Origin: Microbacterium testaceum StLB037
Lineage (GTDB): Bacteria > Actinomycetota > Actinomycetes > Actinomycetales > Microbacteriaceae
DNA: 64,000 bases
Direction: 5' to 3'
Assembly (NCBI RefSeq): GCF_900104345.1
Contig: NZ_FNJN01000003.1
Location: 434,001-498,000 of the forward strand
Every line of letters starts with the position of its first letter. The first letter of the stretch is position 1. Made by a program: the position numbers and the translations under genes. Under the pieces are notes generated by a model, which saw only the letters and a program-made list of their open reading frames with translations, was not told where the DNA came from and did not search any database. Below, in pieces: positions 44,089 through 52,753 of the stretch.

Positions 44089-45270
44089 CGAACGTCGGTC
44101 TGAACGGGCGCCGGATGCCACGGCCCGGGCGTACGCGTCGGGGAGACGGGTGAGAACGGCGTCGACGTCGGCGTCCGTGGAGGTGTGTCCGAGGGTGAAT
44201 CTCAGCACCGATCGCGCCGCGCGATCGTCGAGCCCGAGAGCGAGCACCACGTGCGACGGCTCCGCCACGCCGGCCTGGCACGCCGACCCCGTCGACACGG
44301 CGATCTGCTCCATGTCGAGCAGGAACAGGAGCGTCTCGCCCGCGGCATCCGGGAACAGCACGTGCGCGTTGCCGGGCAGACGCTCGGTCCGGTGCCCGAG
44401 CAGCCGGGCGGAAGGGATGGACGAGAGGATGCCGGTCACCAGGCGATCGCGGAGTGCGGCGAGCCGCTCCGCCTCGCCGTGGCGCTCGGCCTCGGCCGCC
44501 GTGAGGGCCGCCGCGAAGGCGGAGGCGCCCGCGACGTCCTGCGTCCCGGCGCGGAGGCTCCGCTGCTGGCCGCCGCCGTGGACGAGAGGGGTGAGCCGGG
44601 CGTGTCGCGAGACGACCGCGGCGCCAACGCCGACGGGACCGCCGACCTTGTGCGCCGAGACCGACATCGCCACGAGGCCCGAGGGCGCGCTCCCCGAGCC
44701 CCGCCACGCCGAGAACGACACCGGGATCTGGCCGAGCGCCGACACGGCGTCGAGGTGCAGGGGCACCCCGGCGTCGAGCGCGCGCCGCGCGAGGTCGGCG
44801 GCATCCTGGATCGTTCCGACCTCGTTGCTCGCGACGAGCGCCGTCGCGAGGGCGGCTCCCGGAAGAGCCGCAGAGAACGCCTCCGCGTCGATGCGGCCGA
44901 GCGGATCGAGGGGTACCGGGCGCACATGCGCATCCTGCGTCGAGGACAGCCACCCCACCGCATCGAGCGTGGCGTGGTGCTCGCCGTCGGGGAGCACGAT
45001 CGCGTCGGCGTCGGCGGAGCGCGACCACCACAGGCCCTTCAGCGCGAGATTGGCCGCCTCGGTGCCGCCGGACGTGAAGACGACCTCGATCGGCTGGCAC
45101 CCGAGCACGGTCGCGAGAGCCTCGCGAGCGTCCTCGAGCAGGCGACGCGCGTCCTGACCGGCGCCGTGGATCGACGACGGGTTGCCGAGCACGTCGTGGG
45201 CGGCGAGCCACGCCTCTCGCGCCTCCGGGCGCAACGGGGTGGTCGCCGCGTGATCGAGGTATACCCGCAT
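44086..45270 (-). CDS. Cysteine desulfurase (NifS/IscS-like)
   Basis: A 394-residue PLP enzyme that removes sulfur from cysteine. MRVYLDHAATTPLRPEAREA is the family start; the PLP Lys lies in MSVSAHKVGGPVGVGA, and the persulfide Cys in STGSACQAGVAEPSHV. The ATG at 45270 has GGGAGG upstream; the longer frame to 45609 is antisense to glgX. With mnmA directly after it, it most likely feeds tRNA thiolation. Confidence 0.93.
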   Translation of the reverse strand: MRVYLDHAATTPLRPEAREAWLAAHDVLGNPSSIHGAGQDARRLLEDAREALATVLGCQPIEVVFTSGGTEAANLALKGLWWSRSADADAIVLPDGEHHATLDAVGWLSSTQDAHVRPVPLDPLGRIDAEAFSAALPGAALATALVASNEVGTIQDAADLARRALDAGVPLHLDAVSALGQIPVSFSAWRGSGSAPSGLVAMSVSAHKVGGPVGVGAAVVSRHARLTPLVHGGGQQRSLRAGTQDVAGASAFAAALTAAEAERHGEAERLAALRDRLVTGILSSIPSARLLGHRTERLPGNAHVLFPDAAGETLLFLLDMEQIAVSTGSACQAGVAEPSHVVLALGLDDRAARSVLRFTLGHTSTDADVDAVLTRLPDAYARAVASGARSDRRS

Positions 45271-45303
45271 CCTCGCCCTCCCGGTATCTCCAGCGCCTTT
45301 CAC

Positions 45304-45310
45304 TACCCTA
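45304..45310. promoter_or_regulatory. Shared bidirectional -10 element, glgX/desulfurase
   Basis: TACCCTA reads TACCCT on the plus strand (seven bases before the glgX ATG) and TAGGGT on the minus strand (leader of about 28 bases to the desulfurase ATG). Confidence 0.5.
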
Positions 45311-45316
45311 AGACGC

Positions 45317-47395
45317 ATGGTCCGACCCGAGACTGTCCTGCCCGCCCGCCCCGCCCTGCTCCGCTCGTCGCTCGACGATCTGGGCGTGCGGCTCGGCCCC
45401 GACGGGGGCACCCTGCGCGTCTGGTCGGGTTCCGCCGACGCGATGCAAGTGCTCGTCTTCGACGACGTCGACCTCGACTGGGCGACCGAGACCATCACCA
45501 TGACCCCCGTGGGCGGGGGCGTGTTCGAGGCCACCACTCCCCTGCTGCGACCCGGCGCGCGATACGCGATCCGCGTCGGAGGGCCGCACGGCCCCGGACA
45601 CACGTTCAACCCGCAGTCGCTCCTGATCGAGCCGTACTCGCGGGGGCTCGTCTCGGGCAGCTACGGCGACTGGCGCTCCGTGGTCGTCGACGGCTCTTTC
45701 GACTGGGGCACCTCCACCAAGCCCCGCGTGCCGATGGACCGCACGGTCATCTACGAGGGACATGTCAAGGGCCTCACCAAGCGGCATCCCTTCATTCCGC
45801 CCGCTCTGCACGGCACGTACGCGGGACTGGCGCACCCCGCGATGATCGATCATCTGCTCTCCCTCGGCGTCACCAGCGTCGAGCTGCTTCCGGTCCACGC
45901 CTTCGCCACCGAGCCTCGCCTGCTGCAGCTGGGCCTGTCGAACTACTGGGGCTACAACTCGCTCAACTTCTTCACCCCGCACGCGCCGTATGCCACGGCC
46001 GCCAGCCGCGCCGAGGGTCCCGAGGCCGTTTTGCGCGAGTTCAAGGGAATGGTGAAGCTCCTGCACGAGGCCGGCCTCGAGGTGCTGCTCGACGTCGTCT
46101 ACAACCACACCGCCGAAGAAGGCATCGGGGGGCCGCGCACGAGCCTGCGCGGCATCGACAACAAGGCCTACTACCGCCAGACCGCCGAGGGCGCGTACAT
46201 CGACGAGACCGGCTGCGGCAACGCGGTGAACACCTCGACGGATGCCGCGGCACGACTCATCCTCGACTCGTTGCGGTACTGGAGCGACGAGGTGCAGATC
46301 GACGGCTTCCGCTTCGATCTCGCCGTCACCCTCGGCCGCGACGAGAACCACTCCTTCACGCCCGATCACCCGCTCCTCACGGCCATCCGAGAGGATGCCG
46401 CGTTGTCGGGCACCAAGCTGATCGCCGAACCCTGGGACGTCGGCATGGGCGGCTGGCAGACCGGCAACTTCGGCGAGGGCTGGCTGGAGTGGAACGACCG
46501 CTACCGCGATCGGGTGCGCAATTTCTGGCTGAGCGACATCGACTACGCCCGGCGCGCGGCCACCGCCCCGGTCGGGATCGGCGGCTTCGCCACGCGTCTG
46601 GCGGGATCTTCGAACACCTTCTCCGAAGACCGCGGGCCCCTCGCGAGCGTCAACTTCGTCACCGCGCACGACGGGTTCACCCTGCGCGACCTCGTCTCGT
46701 ACGACGTCAAGCACAACCTCGGCAACGGCGAGCAGAACCGCGACGGCGCCGACACCAACCGCTCGTTCAACCACGGCGCCGAAGGTCGCACCACCGACGA
46801 ACGCGTGCTCGCCACCCGCCGCAAGGCCATGCGCAACCTCATGGGCACGCTGCTGTTGTCGGCGGGGGTGCCGATGATCACCGCCGGCGACGAGATGGGA
46901 CGCACGCAGCGCGGCAACAACAACGCCTACTGCCACGATTCCGCGCTCACCTGGCTGTCGTGGGACCTCGCCCCGTGGCAGGAGCACCTGTTCGCGCACA
47001 CGCAGCGCCTCCTGCGGCTGCGCCGCGACAATCCCGCGCTGCGGCCCCAGCGCTTCGCCCGGCTCGGCGAGGTGATCCCCTCGGCCTCGGTCATGGAGTG
47101 GTTCGACGAGAACGGCGAGACGATGTCGAGCGAGCGCTGGAACGACCCGGCGCACCGGACCCTGCAGTACCTCGCGACCTCGACGCCCGAAGAAGAGGAC
47201 CCGAACCGCGTCCTCCTCGTGATCCACGGCACCGAGGACGCCACCGAGATCGTCCTGCCCGATCTCGAGGACGCGGTCTACGTCTCGCTCTGGTCGAGCG
47301 CCGACGAGACGCCGTCCGATGACGAGGAGCGCTTCGCGCCCGGAGACGTCGTCTCCCTCGCCGGCGCCTCGATGCGACTGTTCCGCGTCGACTGA
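45317..47395 (+). CDS. glgX: Glycogen debranching enzyme GlgX
   Basis: A 692-residue GH13 isoamylase-type enzyme that hydrolyses alpha-1,6 branches. An N-terminal CBM48-like domain (GGTLRVWSGSADAMQVLVFDD) precedes the barrel: VLLDVVYNHTAEEG, GFRFDLAVTLGR with the nucleophile Asp, LIAEPWDVG with the acid Glu and FVTAHDGFTLRDL. The ATG follows TACCCT by seven bases. It is the first of three consecutive alpha-glucan genes. Confidence 0.94.
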   Translation: MVRPETVLPARPALLRSSLDDLGVRLGPDGGTLRVWSGSADAMQVLVFDDVDLDWATETITMTPVGGGVFEATTPLLRPGARYAIRVGGPHGPGHTFNPQSLLIEPYSRGLVSGSYGDWRSVVVDGSFDWGTSTKPRVPMDRTVIYEGHVKGLTKRHPFIPPALHGTYAGLAHPAMIDHLLSLGVTSVELLPVHAFATEPRLLQLGLSNYWGYNSLNFFTPHAPYATAASRAEGPEAVLREFKGMVKLLHEAGLEVLLDVVYNHTAEEGIGGPRTSLRGIDNKAYYRQTAEGAYIDETGCGNAVNTSTDAAARLILDSLRYWSDEVQIDGFRFDLAVTLGRDENHSFTPDHPLLTAIREDAALSGTKLIAEPWDVGMGGWQTGNFGEGWLEWNDRYRDRVRNFWLSDIDYARRAATAPVGIGGFATRLAGSSNTFSEDRGPLASVNFVTAHDGFTLRDLVSYDVKHNLGNGEQNRDGADTNRSFNHGAEGRTTDERVLATRRKAMRNLMGTLLLSAGVPMITAGDEMGRTQRGNNNAYCHDSALTWLSWDLAPWQEHLFAHTQRLLRLRRDNPALRPQRFARLGEVIPSASVMEWFDENGETMSSERWNDPAHRTLQYLATSTPEEEDPNRVLLVIHGTEDATEIVLPDLEDAVYVSLWSSADETPSDDEERFAPGDVVSLAGASMRLFRVD

Positions 47396-47451
47396 TCGGG
47401 CCCCGCTGTCAAGGCCGGGCGAAACCGTACGGCAACGTCGGTGGCCCGCGA

Positions 47452-47457
47452 TAGGTT
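47452..47457 (+). promoter_or_regulatory. -10 box of glgE
   Basis: TAGGTT, six bases before the GTG at 47464. Confidence 0.5.
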
Positions 47458-47463
47458 CGGACC

Positions 47464-49548
47464 GTGGCCACCACGACGACTCCCTCGCCCGAGCTGCCCT
47501 GGCGCAGCGCCGCCTCGATTCCCGTGCGTCCGGTCAAGCCGACGCCCACCTCGCGCAGCGTGGTCACCCCGCGCATCCCGCTGGCGCTCCCGCACCCGAG
47601 CGTGCCCGGCGGCAGATTCCGCCCCTCCGCGTACGTCGGTGAGGCCGTGCCGTTCACGGTGACGGCGTTCCGCGAGGGCCACGACCGCATCGGCGTGCAG
47701 GTGCGCCTGTTCTCGCCGTCCGGCGACGAATCGCTGCACCGCCTGAGTCCCCTCAACGACGGCTTCGATCGCTGGTCGACGCTCGTCGCTCCGCTCGAGC
47801 AGGGCGTCTGGCGATTCCGTTTCGAATCCTTCGCCGACGACTTCGCGACGTGGGAGCACGCCGCCGAGGTCAAGATCGCGGCGGGCGTCGATGTCGCCCT
47901 CATGCGAGAGATGGGCGCGCAGCTCTTCGATCGGGCGCGCGGCGAGAAGAAGCGGCCCGGCACCGACAAGGACCGCCTGTACGACGCCGCCCGCGCCCTG
48001 CGCGATCCCGACGTGCACGACGACACCGCGCTCCAGATCGTCCGCGACCCCGAGATCGCGGCGCTGTTCGAGGCCCGCCCCATGATGGGCCTGGTCTCTG
48101 TCGGGCGGGATGCCGAGCTGCTCGTCGAACGAGAGCGCGCCGGCGCCGGCGCCTGGTACGAGTTCTTCCCCCGGTCCGAAGGGGCACGACGAGCGGAGGA
48201 CGGCTCGATCGTCAGCGGCACGTTCCGCACCGCCGCCGAGCGGCTCCCGGCCGTCGCCGGAATGGGCTTCGACGTCCTGTACCTGCCGCCGATCCACCCC
48301 ATCGGCCAGACCAACCGCAAGGGGCCGAACAACACCCTCGTCACCGAGCCCGGAGACCCCGGCTCGCCGTGGGCCATCGGGGGCGCGGCGGGCGGGCACG
48401 ACACCGTCCACCCCGACCTCGGCACTCTCGAGGACTTCCGCGCCTTCGTGCGGACCGCGCGCGAGAACGACATCGAGGTGGCACTCGACCTCGCGCTGCA
48501 GGCCTCGCCCGATCACCCGTGGGTCGCCGAGCACCCGGAGTGGTTCACCACCCTCCCCGACGGCTCGATCGCCTTCGCCGAGAACCCCCCGAAGAAGTAC
48601 CAGGACATCTACCCGGTCAACTTCGACAACGACCCCGAGGGCATCCGCGCCGAGGTGCTGCGCATCGTCCGCCATTGGATCGCGCAGGGGGTCACGATCT
48701 TCCGCGTGGACAACCCGCACACCAAGCCCCTGCAGTTCTGGGAGTGGCTCATCGCGACCGTCAGCGCCGAGGAGCCCGACGCGGTGTTCCTGGCCGAGGC
48801 CTTCACGCGCCCCGCGCCGCTGCAGGGCCTGGCCATGGCGGGGTTCCAGCAGAGCTACACCTACTTCACGTGGCGCAACACGAAGGACGAGCTCGAGGAG
48901 TTCCTCACCGGTCTCGCCCACGAGACCGACGACTTCCTCCGCCCCAACCTCTTCGTCAACACCCCTGACATCCTCACCGAGTACCTTCAGTTCGGCGGGC
49001 GACCGGCGTACAAGATCCGCGCCGCCATCGCGGCCACCGCGGCTCCCACCTACGGCGTCTACGCGGGCTACGAGCTGTACGAGAACGTCGCGCGTCCGGG
49101 GTCCGAAGAGAACATCGACAACGAGAAGTACGAGTACAAGGTCCGCGACTGGGCCGCCGCCGAAGCCGCGGGTGACTCGCTCGCGCCGTACCTGCGCATG
49201 CTGAACGGCGCGCGGCGCGCGCATCCGGCGCTCGGGCAGTTGCGCAACCTCAGCGTGCACTGGAGCGACGACGACAGCATCCTCGTGTACTCCAAGCACC
49301 TCGACGCCGCCCTCTCGCCCGATGGTCGCAGCGACACGATCATCGTGGTCGCGAACGTCGACCCGCACTCGGCCCGTGAAACGACCGTCCACCTCGACAC
49401 CACGGTCTTCGGCATCGAACCCGGCGCCACGTACGAGGTCGAGGATCTCGTCACCGGACAGGTCTGGACCTGGGCCGACCACAACTTCGTGCGCCTCGAC
49501 GCCTTCGTCGAGCCGGTGCACATCCTGCACGTCAAGGAGAACCGATGA
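47464..49548 (+). CDS. glgE: Maltose-1-phosphate maltosyltransferase GlgE
   Basis: A 694-residue GH13_3 enzyme that transfers maltosyl units from maltose-1-phosphate to growing alpha-1,4-glucans. Motifs: VLYLPPIHPIGQTNRKGPNN, the nucleophile Asp in IFRVDNPHTKPLQFW, the Glu in VFLAEAFTRP and NTPDILTEYLQFGG. A GTG start with a -10 box six bases before suggests leaderless translation. Its stop overlaps glgB (ATGA), as expected for enzymes acting in turn on one polymer. Confidence 0.95.
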   Translation: MATTTTPSPELPWRSAASIPVRPVKPTPTSRSVVTPRIPLALPHPSVPGGRFRPSAYVGEAVPFTVTAFREGHDRIGVQVRLFSPSGDESLHRLSPLNDGFDRWSTLVAPLEQGVWRFRFESFADDFATWEHAAEVKIAAGVDVALMREMGAQLFDRARGEKKRPGTDKDRLYDAARALRDPDVHDDTALQIVRDPEIAALFEARPMMGLVSVGRDAELLVERERAGAGAWYEFFPRSEGARRAEDGSIVSGTFRTAAERLPAVAGMGFDVLYLPPIHPIGQTNRKGPNNTLVTEPGDPGSPWAIGGAAGGHDTVHPDLGTLEDFRAFVRTARENDIEVALDLALQASPDHPWVAEHPEWFTTLPDGSIAFAENPPKKYQDIYPVNFDNDPEGIRAEVLRIVRHWIAQGVTIFRVDNPHTKPLQFWEWLIATVSAEEPDAVFLAEAFTRPAPLQGLAMAGFQQSYTYFTWRNTKDELEEFLTGLAHETDDFLRPNLFVNTPDILTEYLQFGGRPAYKIRAAIAATAAPTYGVYAGYELYENVARPGSEENIDNEKYEYKVRDWAAAEAAGDSLAPYLRMLNGARRAHPALGQLRNLSVHWSDDDSILVYSKHLDAALSPDGRSDTIIVVANVDPHSARETTVHLDTTVFGIEPGATYEVEDLVTGQVWTWADHNFVRLDAFVEPVHILHVKENR

Positions 49549-51683
49549 CCTCCCTTCCCTCCGAGATCCTGGATGCCGTGGCCCACGGCGCCCACCATGA
49601 CCCGCACAGCGTGCTCGGCGTGCACGAAACCGGCGAGGGATGGGTCATCCGTTCGCGCCGGCCCCTTGCCCGCGAGGTGGTCGCCGAACTGGCCGACGGC
49701 ACCTCGGTCGCCCTCGAGCACGTCCGCGGGGGGATCTGGGAGGCGCACGTCGCGGCCTACCCTGGCGCCTACACGCTGCGCGCGTCGTACGACGGTTCGG
49801 AGCACGTCTCCGACGACGGGTACCGCCACGCGCCGTCCGTCGGCGAGCTCGACCTGCACCTGATCGCCGAGGGGCGTCATGAAGAGCTCTGGCGCATCCT
49901 CGGTGCACACGTGCGCGAACTCGACGGGTCGACGGGCACCGCGTTCACCGTCTGGGCTCCCGATGCGCGCGCCCTGCGCGTCATCGGAGACTTCAACGGG
50001 TGGGACGGCGCCGGCCACGCCATGCGGTCGATGGGCGGCAGCGGCGTCTGGGAACTGTTCGTCCCCGGGATCGGCGTCGGCACGCGCTACAAGTTCGAGA
50101 TCCTCACCCGCGCCGGCCAGTGGATCGAGAAGGCGGATCCCATGGCGCGACTCGCCGAGGTTCCTCCCGCCACGGCATCCGTGGTCACCGATTCGACCTA
50201 CGCGTGGGCGGACGACGAGTGGATCGACGAGCGCTCGCGCACCGCGCCGATCGACCGCCCGATGTCGATCTACGAACTCCACCTCGGTTCCTGGAAGCAG
50301 GGGCTGTCGTACCGCGACGCGGCCGACGAGATCATCGACTACGTCGGCGCGCAGGGGTTCACCCACGTCGAGTTCCTCCCGCTGGCCGAGCACCCCTTCG
50401 GCGGCTCGTGGGGGTATCAGGTGTCGGGTTACTACGCCCCGACGAGCCGTTTCGGCTCGCCGGACGACCTGCGCTACCTCATCGACCGTCTGCACCAGGC
50501 CGGCATCGGCGTGATCATGGACTGGGTCCCCGGCCACTTCCCCAAGGACGACTTCGCGCTCGCCCGCTTCGACGGCGAGGCCCTGTACGAGCACCCGGAC
50601 CCCCGTCGCGGCGAGCACAAGGACTGGGGCACGCTCATCTTCGACTACGGCCGCAACGAGGTGCGTAACTTCCTCGTCGCGAACGCGCTGTACTGGTTCG
50701 AGGAGTTCCACGTCGACGGTCTGCGAGTGGATGCCGTGGCCTCCATGCTCTACCTCGATTACTCGCGCAACGAGGGCGAGTGGGCGCCGAACCAGTTCGG
50801 CGGTCGCGAGAACCTCGAGGCGATCCGGTTCCTGCAGGAGGTGAACGCGACCTCGTACAAGCGCTACCCCGGTATCGCCTTGATCGCCGAGGAGTCGACG
50901 AGCTTCCCCGGCGTCACGGCTCCCACCTCGCACGCGGGCCTCGGTTTCGGCTTCAAGTGGAACATGGGCTGGATGAACGACTCGCTGCAGTACATCGGGC
51001 GCGATCCCATGTACCGCTCGCACCACGAGGGTGAGCTGTCGTTCTCGTTCGTGTACTCGTTCAGCGAGAACTTCGTCCTGCCGATCAGCCACGACGAGGT
51101 CGTGCACGGCAAGGGCAGCCTCTTCGGTCGGATGCCGGGCGACCACTGGCAGAAGCTCGCCAACATGCGCGCGTTCCTGGCGTACATGTGGGGGCACCCC
51201 GGCAAGCAACTGCTGTTCATGGGCCAGGAGTTCGGGCAGATGTCCGAGTGGTCGGAGTCGCGCAGCATCGACTGGTGGATGCTCGACCAGCCCTCGCATG
51301 CGCAGCTGCACTCCTTCGTGGCCGAGCTGAACCGCGTCTATAAGGATCAGGCGGCCCTGTGGGCGCGTGATCACGACGGCGCGGCATTCTCGCGCCTCGG
51401 TGCCCCGGCCTGGAACACGAACGTCCTCGCTTTCGCCCGTCGCGATCACCACGGCAACACGATCGCCGTGGTGTGCAACTTCTCGGGCGTTCCGCTGACC
51501 GATTACCCCCTCGACCTGCCCGAATCGGGCACCTGGACCGAGATCCTCAACAGCGACGCCGAGGCCTTCGGCGGCTCAGGGCAGGGCAACTTCGGTGCGG
51601 TACAGACGGATGGTCGCGGAAGCGCGACGCTGACCCTCCCCCCTCTCGGGGTGCTGTGGCTCCACCACCGTTCGGGGAGCTGA
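49545..51683 (+). CDS. glgB: 1,4-alpha-glucan branching enzyme GlgB
   Basis: A 712-residue enzyme that adds alpha-1,6 branches. An N-terminal domain (HDPHSVLGVHETGEGW) and a CBM48 (FTVWAPDARALRVIGDFNGWDG) lead to the barrel: YELHLGSWKQG, MDWVPGHFPKDDF, GLRVDAVASMLYLDY with the nucleophile, IAEESTSFPGVT with the acid and PISHDEVVHGKGSL. Translationally coupled to glgE. Confidence 0.96.
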   Translation: MTSLPSEILDAVAHGAHHDPHSVLGVHETGEGWVIRSRRPLAREVVAELADGTSVALEHVRGGIWEAHVAAYPGAYTLRASYDGSEHVSDDGYRHAPSVGELDLHLIAEGRHEELWRILGAHVRELDGSTGTAFTVWAPDARALRVIGDFNGWDGAGHAMRSMGGSGVWELFVPGIGVGTRYKFEILTRAGQWIEKADPMARLAEVPPATASVVTDSTYAWADDEWIDERSRTAPIDRPMSIYELHLGSWKQGLSYRDAADEIIDYVGAQGFTHVEFLPLAEHPFGGSWGYQVSGYYAPTSRFGSPDDLRYLIDRLHQAGIGVIMDWVPGHFPKDDFALARFDGEALYEHPDPRRGEHKDWGTLIFDYGRNEVRNFLVANALYWFEEFHVDGLRVDAVASMLYLDYSRNEGEWAPNQFGGRENLEAIRFLQEVNATSYKRYPGIALIAEESTSFPGVTAPTSHAGLGFGFKWNMGWMNDSLQYIGRDPMYRSHHEGELSFSFVYSFSENFVLPISHDEVVHGKGSLFGRMPGDHWQKLANMRAFLAYMWGHPGKQLLFMGQEFGQMSEWSESRSIDWWMLDQPSHAQLHSFVAELNRVYKDQAALWARDHDGAAFSRLGAPAWNTNVLAFARRDHHGNTIAVVCNFSGVPLTDYPLDLPESGTWTEILNSDAEAFGGSGQGNFGAVQTDGRGSATLTLPPLGVLWLHHRSGS

Positions 51684-51755
51684 CCCCGGGCGTCTCGGCC
51701 CCTGCGCGGGGTGATCCGCGCCGGATCCACGGGTCTGACACACGCGCAAACGACG

Positions 51756-51789
51756 ACGGCCCCGTCCCCCCTTGGGAGGACGGGGCCGT
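51756..51789. terminator. Bidirectional terminator after glgB
   Basis: ACGGCCCCGTCC and GGACGGGGCCGT form a perfect 12-bp stem around a ten-base loop, between convergent glgB and the thioredoxin-TPR gene. Confidence 0.8.
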
Positions 51790-51802
51790 GCGATGTCCGG
51801 GC

Positions 51803-52753
51803 TCAGAAGAGCAACGAGGCCAGTCGCGAGCGGGCGCGGATCACCCGCGCGTCCTCGTCGCCGACGAGGCCGAAGAGCTCGAGCAGACGCTCGCGCACCG
51901 GGGCGCGCTCATCCCCGGGAAGCGCGGCGAAGAGGTCGAGCAGACGGCCGAAGGCGTCGTCGACATGCCCGCCCACGACGTCGAGATCCGCGACGAGGAA
52001 CTGTGCCTCGAGCCCCGTCGGGTCGGCGGCCGCCGCGGCACGGGCCGCCTGGAGGTCGGCGTCCTGGACGCGGTCCAGCAGACGCACCTGTCCGAGACCG
52101 GCGCGCGCGTCGGCGTCGCGCGGGTTCTCTGCGAGGGCCTTCTCGTAGGCGGTGATGGCGCGGGCGTAGTCGCCCTCTTCGATCGCGGCGAACGCCTCTG
52201 CGTGCAGCGGGGGCAGCTCGGGCTCCGCGGCGGGGGCATCGGCGGAGGGGGCGCCCTCGACCGGGACGGTACCGGTTACGCCGTGCTGAGCGGCGAGCTG
52301 CAGAAGCTGGGCGAACACGTCGCGCACCTGCTGCTCAGGGACGGCTCCCGTGAACAGGGGCACCGGCTGACCCGCCACGAGCGCGAGCACCATGGGGATC
52401 GACTGCGCGCGGAAGCCCTGCGCGAGCTGCGGGTTCGCGTCGACGTCGACCTTGGCGAGCACCAGGCGGCCGGCGAGCTCGGTGACCACCTTCTCGAGCA
52501 CGGGGCTCAGCTGCTTGCACGGCCCGCACCACTCGGCCCACAGATCGATGACGACCGGGACCGTGCGCGAGAGCTCGAGGACCTCACCGAACGTCTCATC
52601 GGTCACGTCGAAGACCAGGGGCGGCGCGCCGGCGGGGCGCGGGGGCGTCGCGGGGGCGCCGGAGGCGGGTGCCGCCGGCGGCTGGGGACGGTTGCGCAAC
52701 GACGAGAGGTCGACGGCACCGCGCATCACGGAACCGGGGGCGGGAGTGCTCAC
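51803..52753 (-). CDS. Thioredoxin-TPR protein (CnoX-like)
   Basis: A 316-residue protein: a Pro/Ala-rich N-terminus, a thioredoxin domain with VVIDLWAEWCGPCKQLSPVLEK at about 65-85, then TPR-like helices (AFAAIEEGDYARAITAYEKAL). E. coli CnoX is a chaperedoxin of this layout that lacks the active WCGPC; here the redox motif is intact. The GTG start is in a GTGA overlap with the membrane protein gene upstream, and M in SVMRGAV ten codons later is an alternative start. Confidence 0.88.
   Translation of the reverse strand: MSTPAPGSVMRGAVDLSSLRNRPQPPAAPASGAPATPPRPAGAPPLVFDVTDETFGEVLELSRTVPVVIDLWAEWCGPCKQLSPVLEKVVTELAGRLVLAKVDVDANPQLAQGFRAQSIPMVLALVAGQPVPLFTGAVPEQQVRDVFAQLLQLAAQHGVTGTVPVEGAPSADAPAAEPELPPLHAEAFAAIEEGDYARAITAYEKALAENPRDADARAGLGQVRLLDRVQDADLQAARAAAAADPTGLEAQFLVADLDVVGGHVDDAFGRLLDLFAALPGDERAPVRERLLELFGLVGDEDARVIRARSRLASLLF

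Noticed and set aside
44185..47322. 1045-residue plus-strand frame across the desulfurase and glgX
   Set aside because: Composition is Arg/Ala-rich noise; both real genes in this stretch have clear motifs in other frames.
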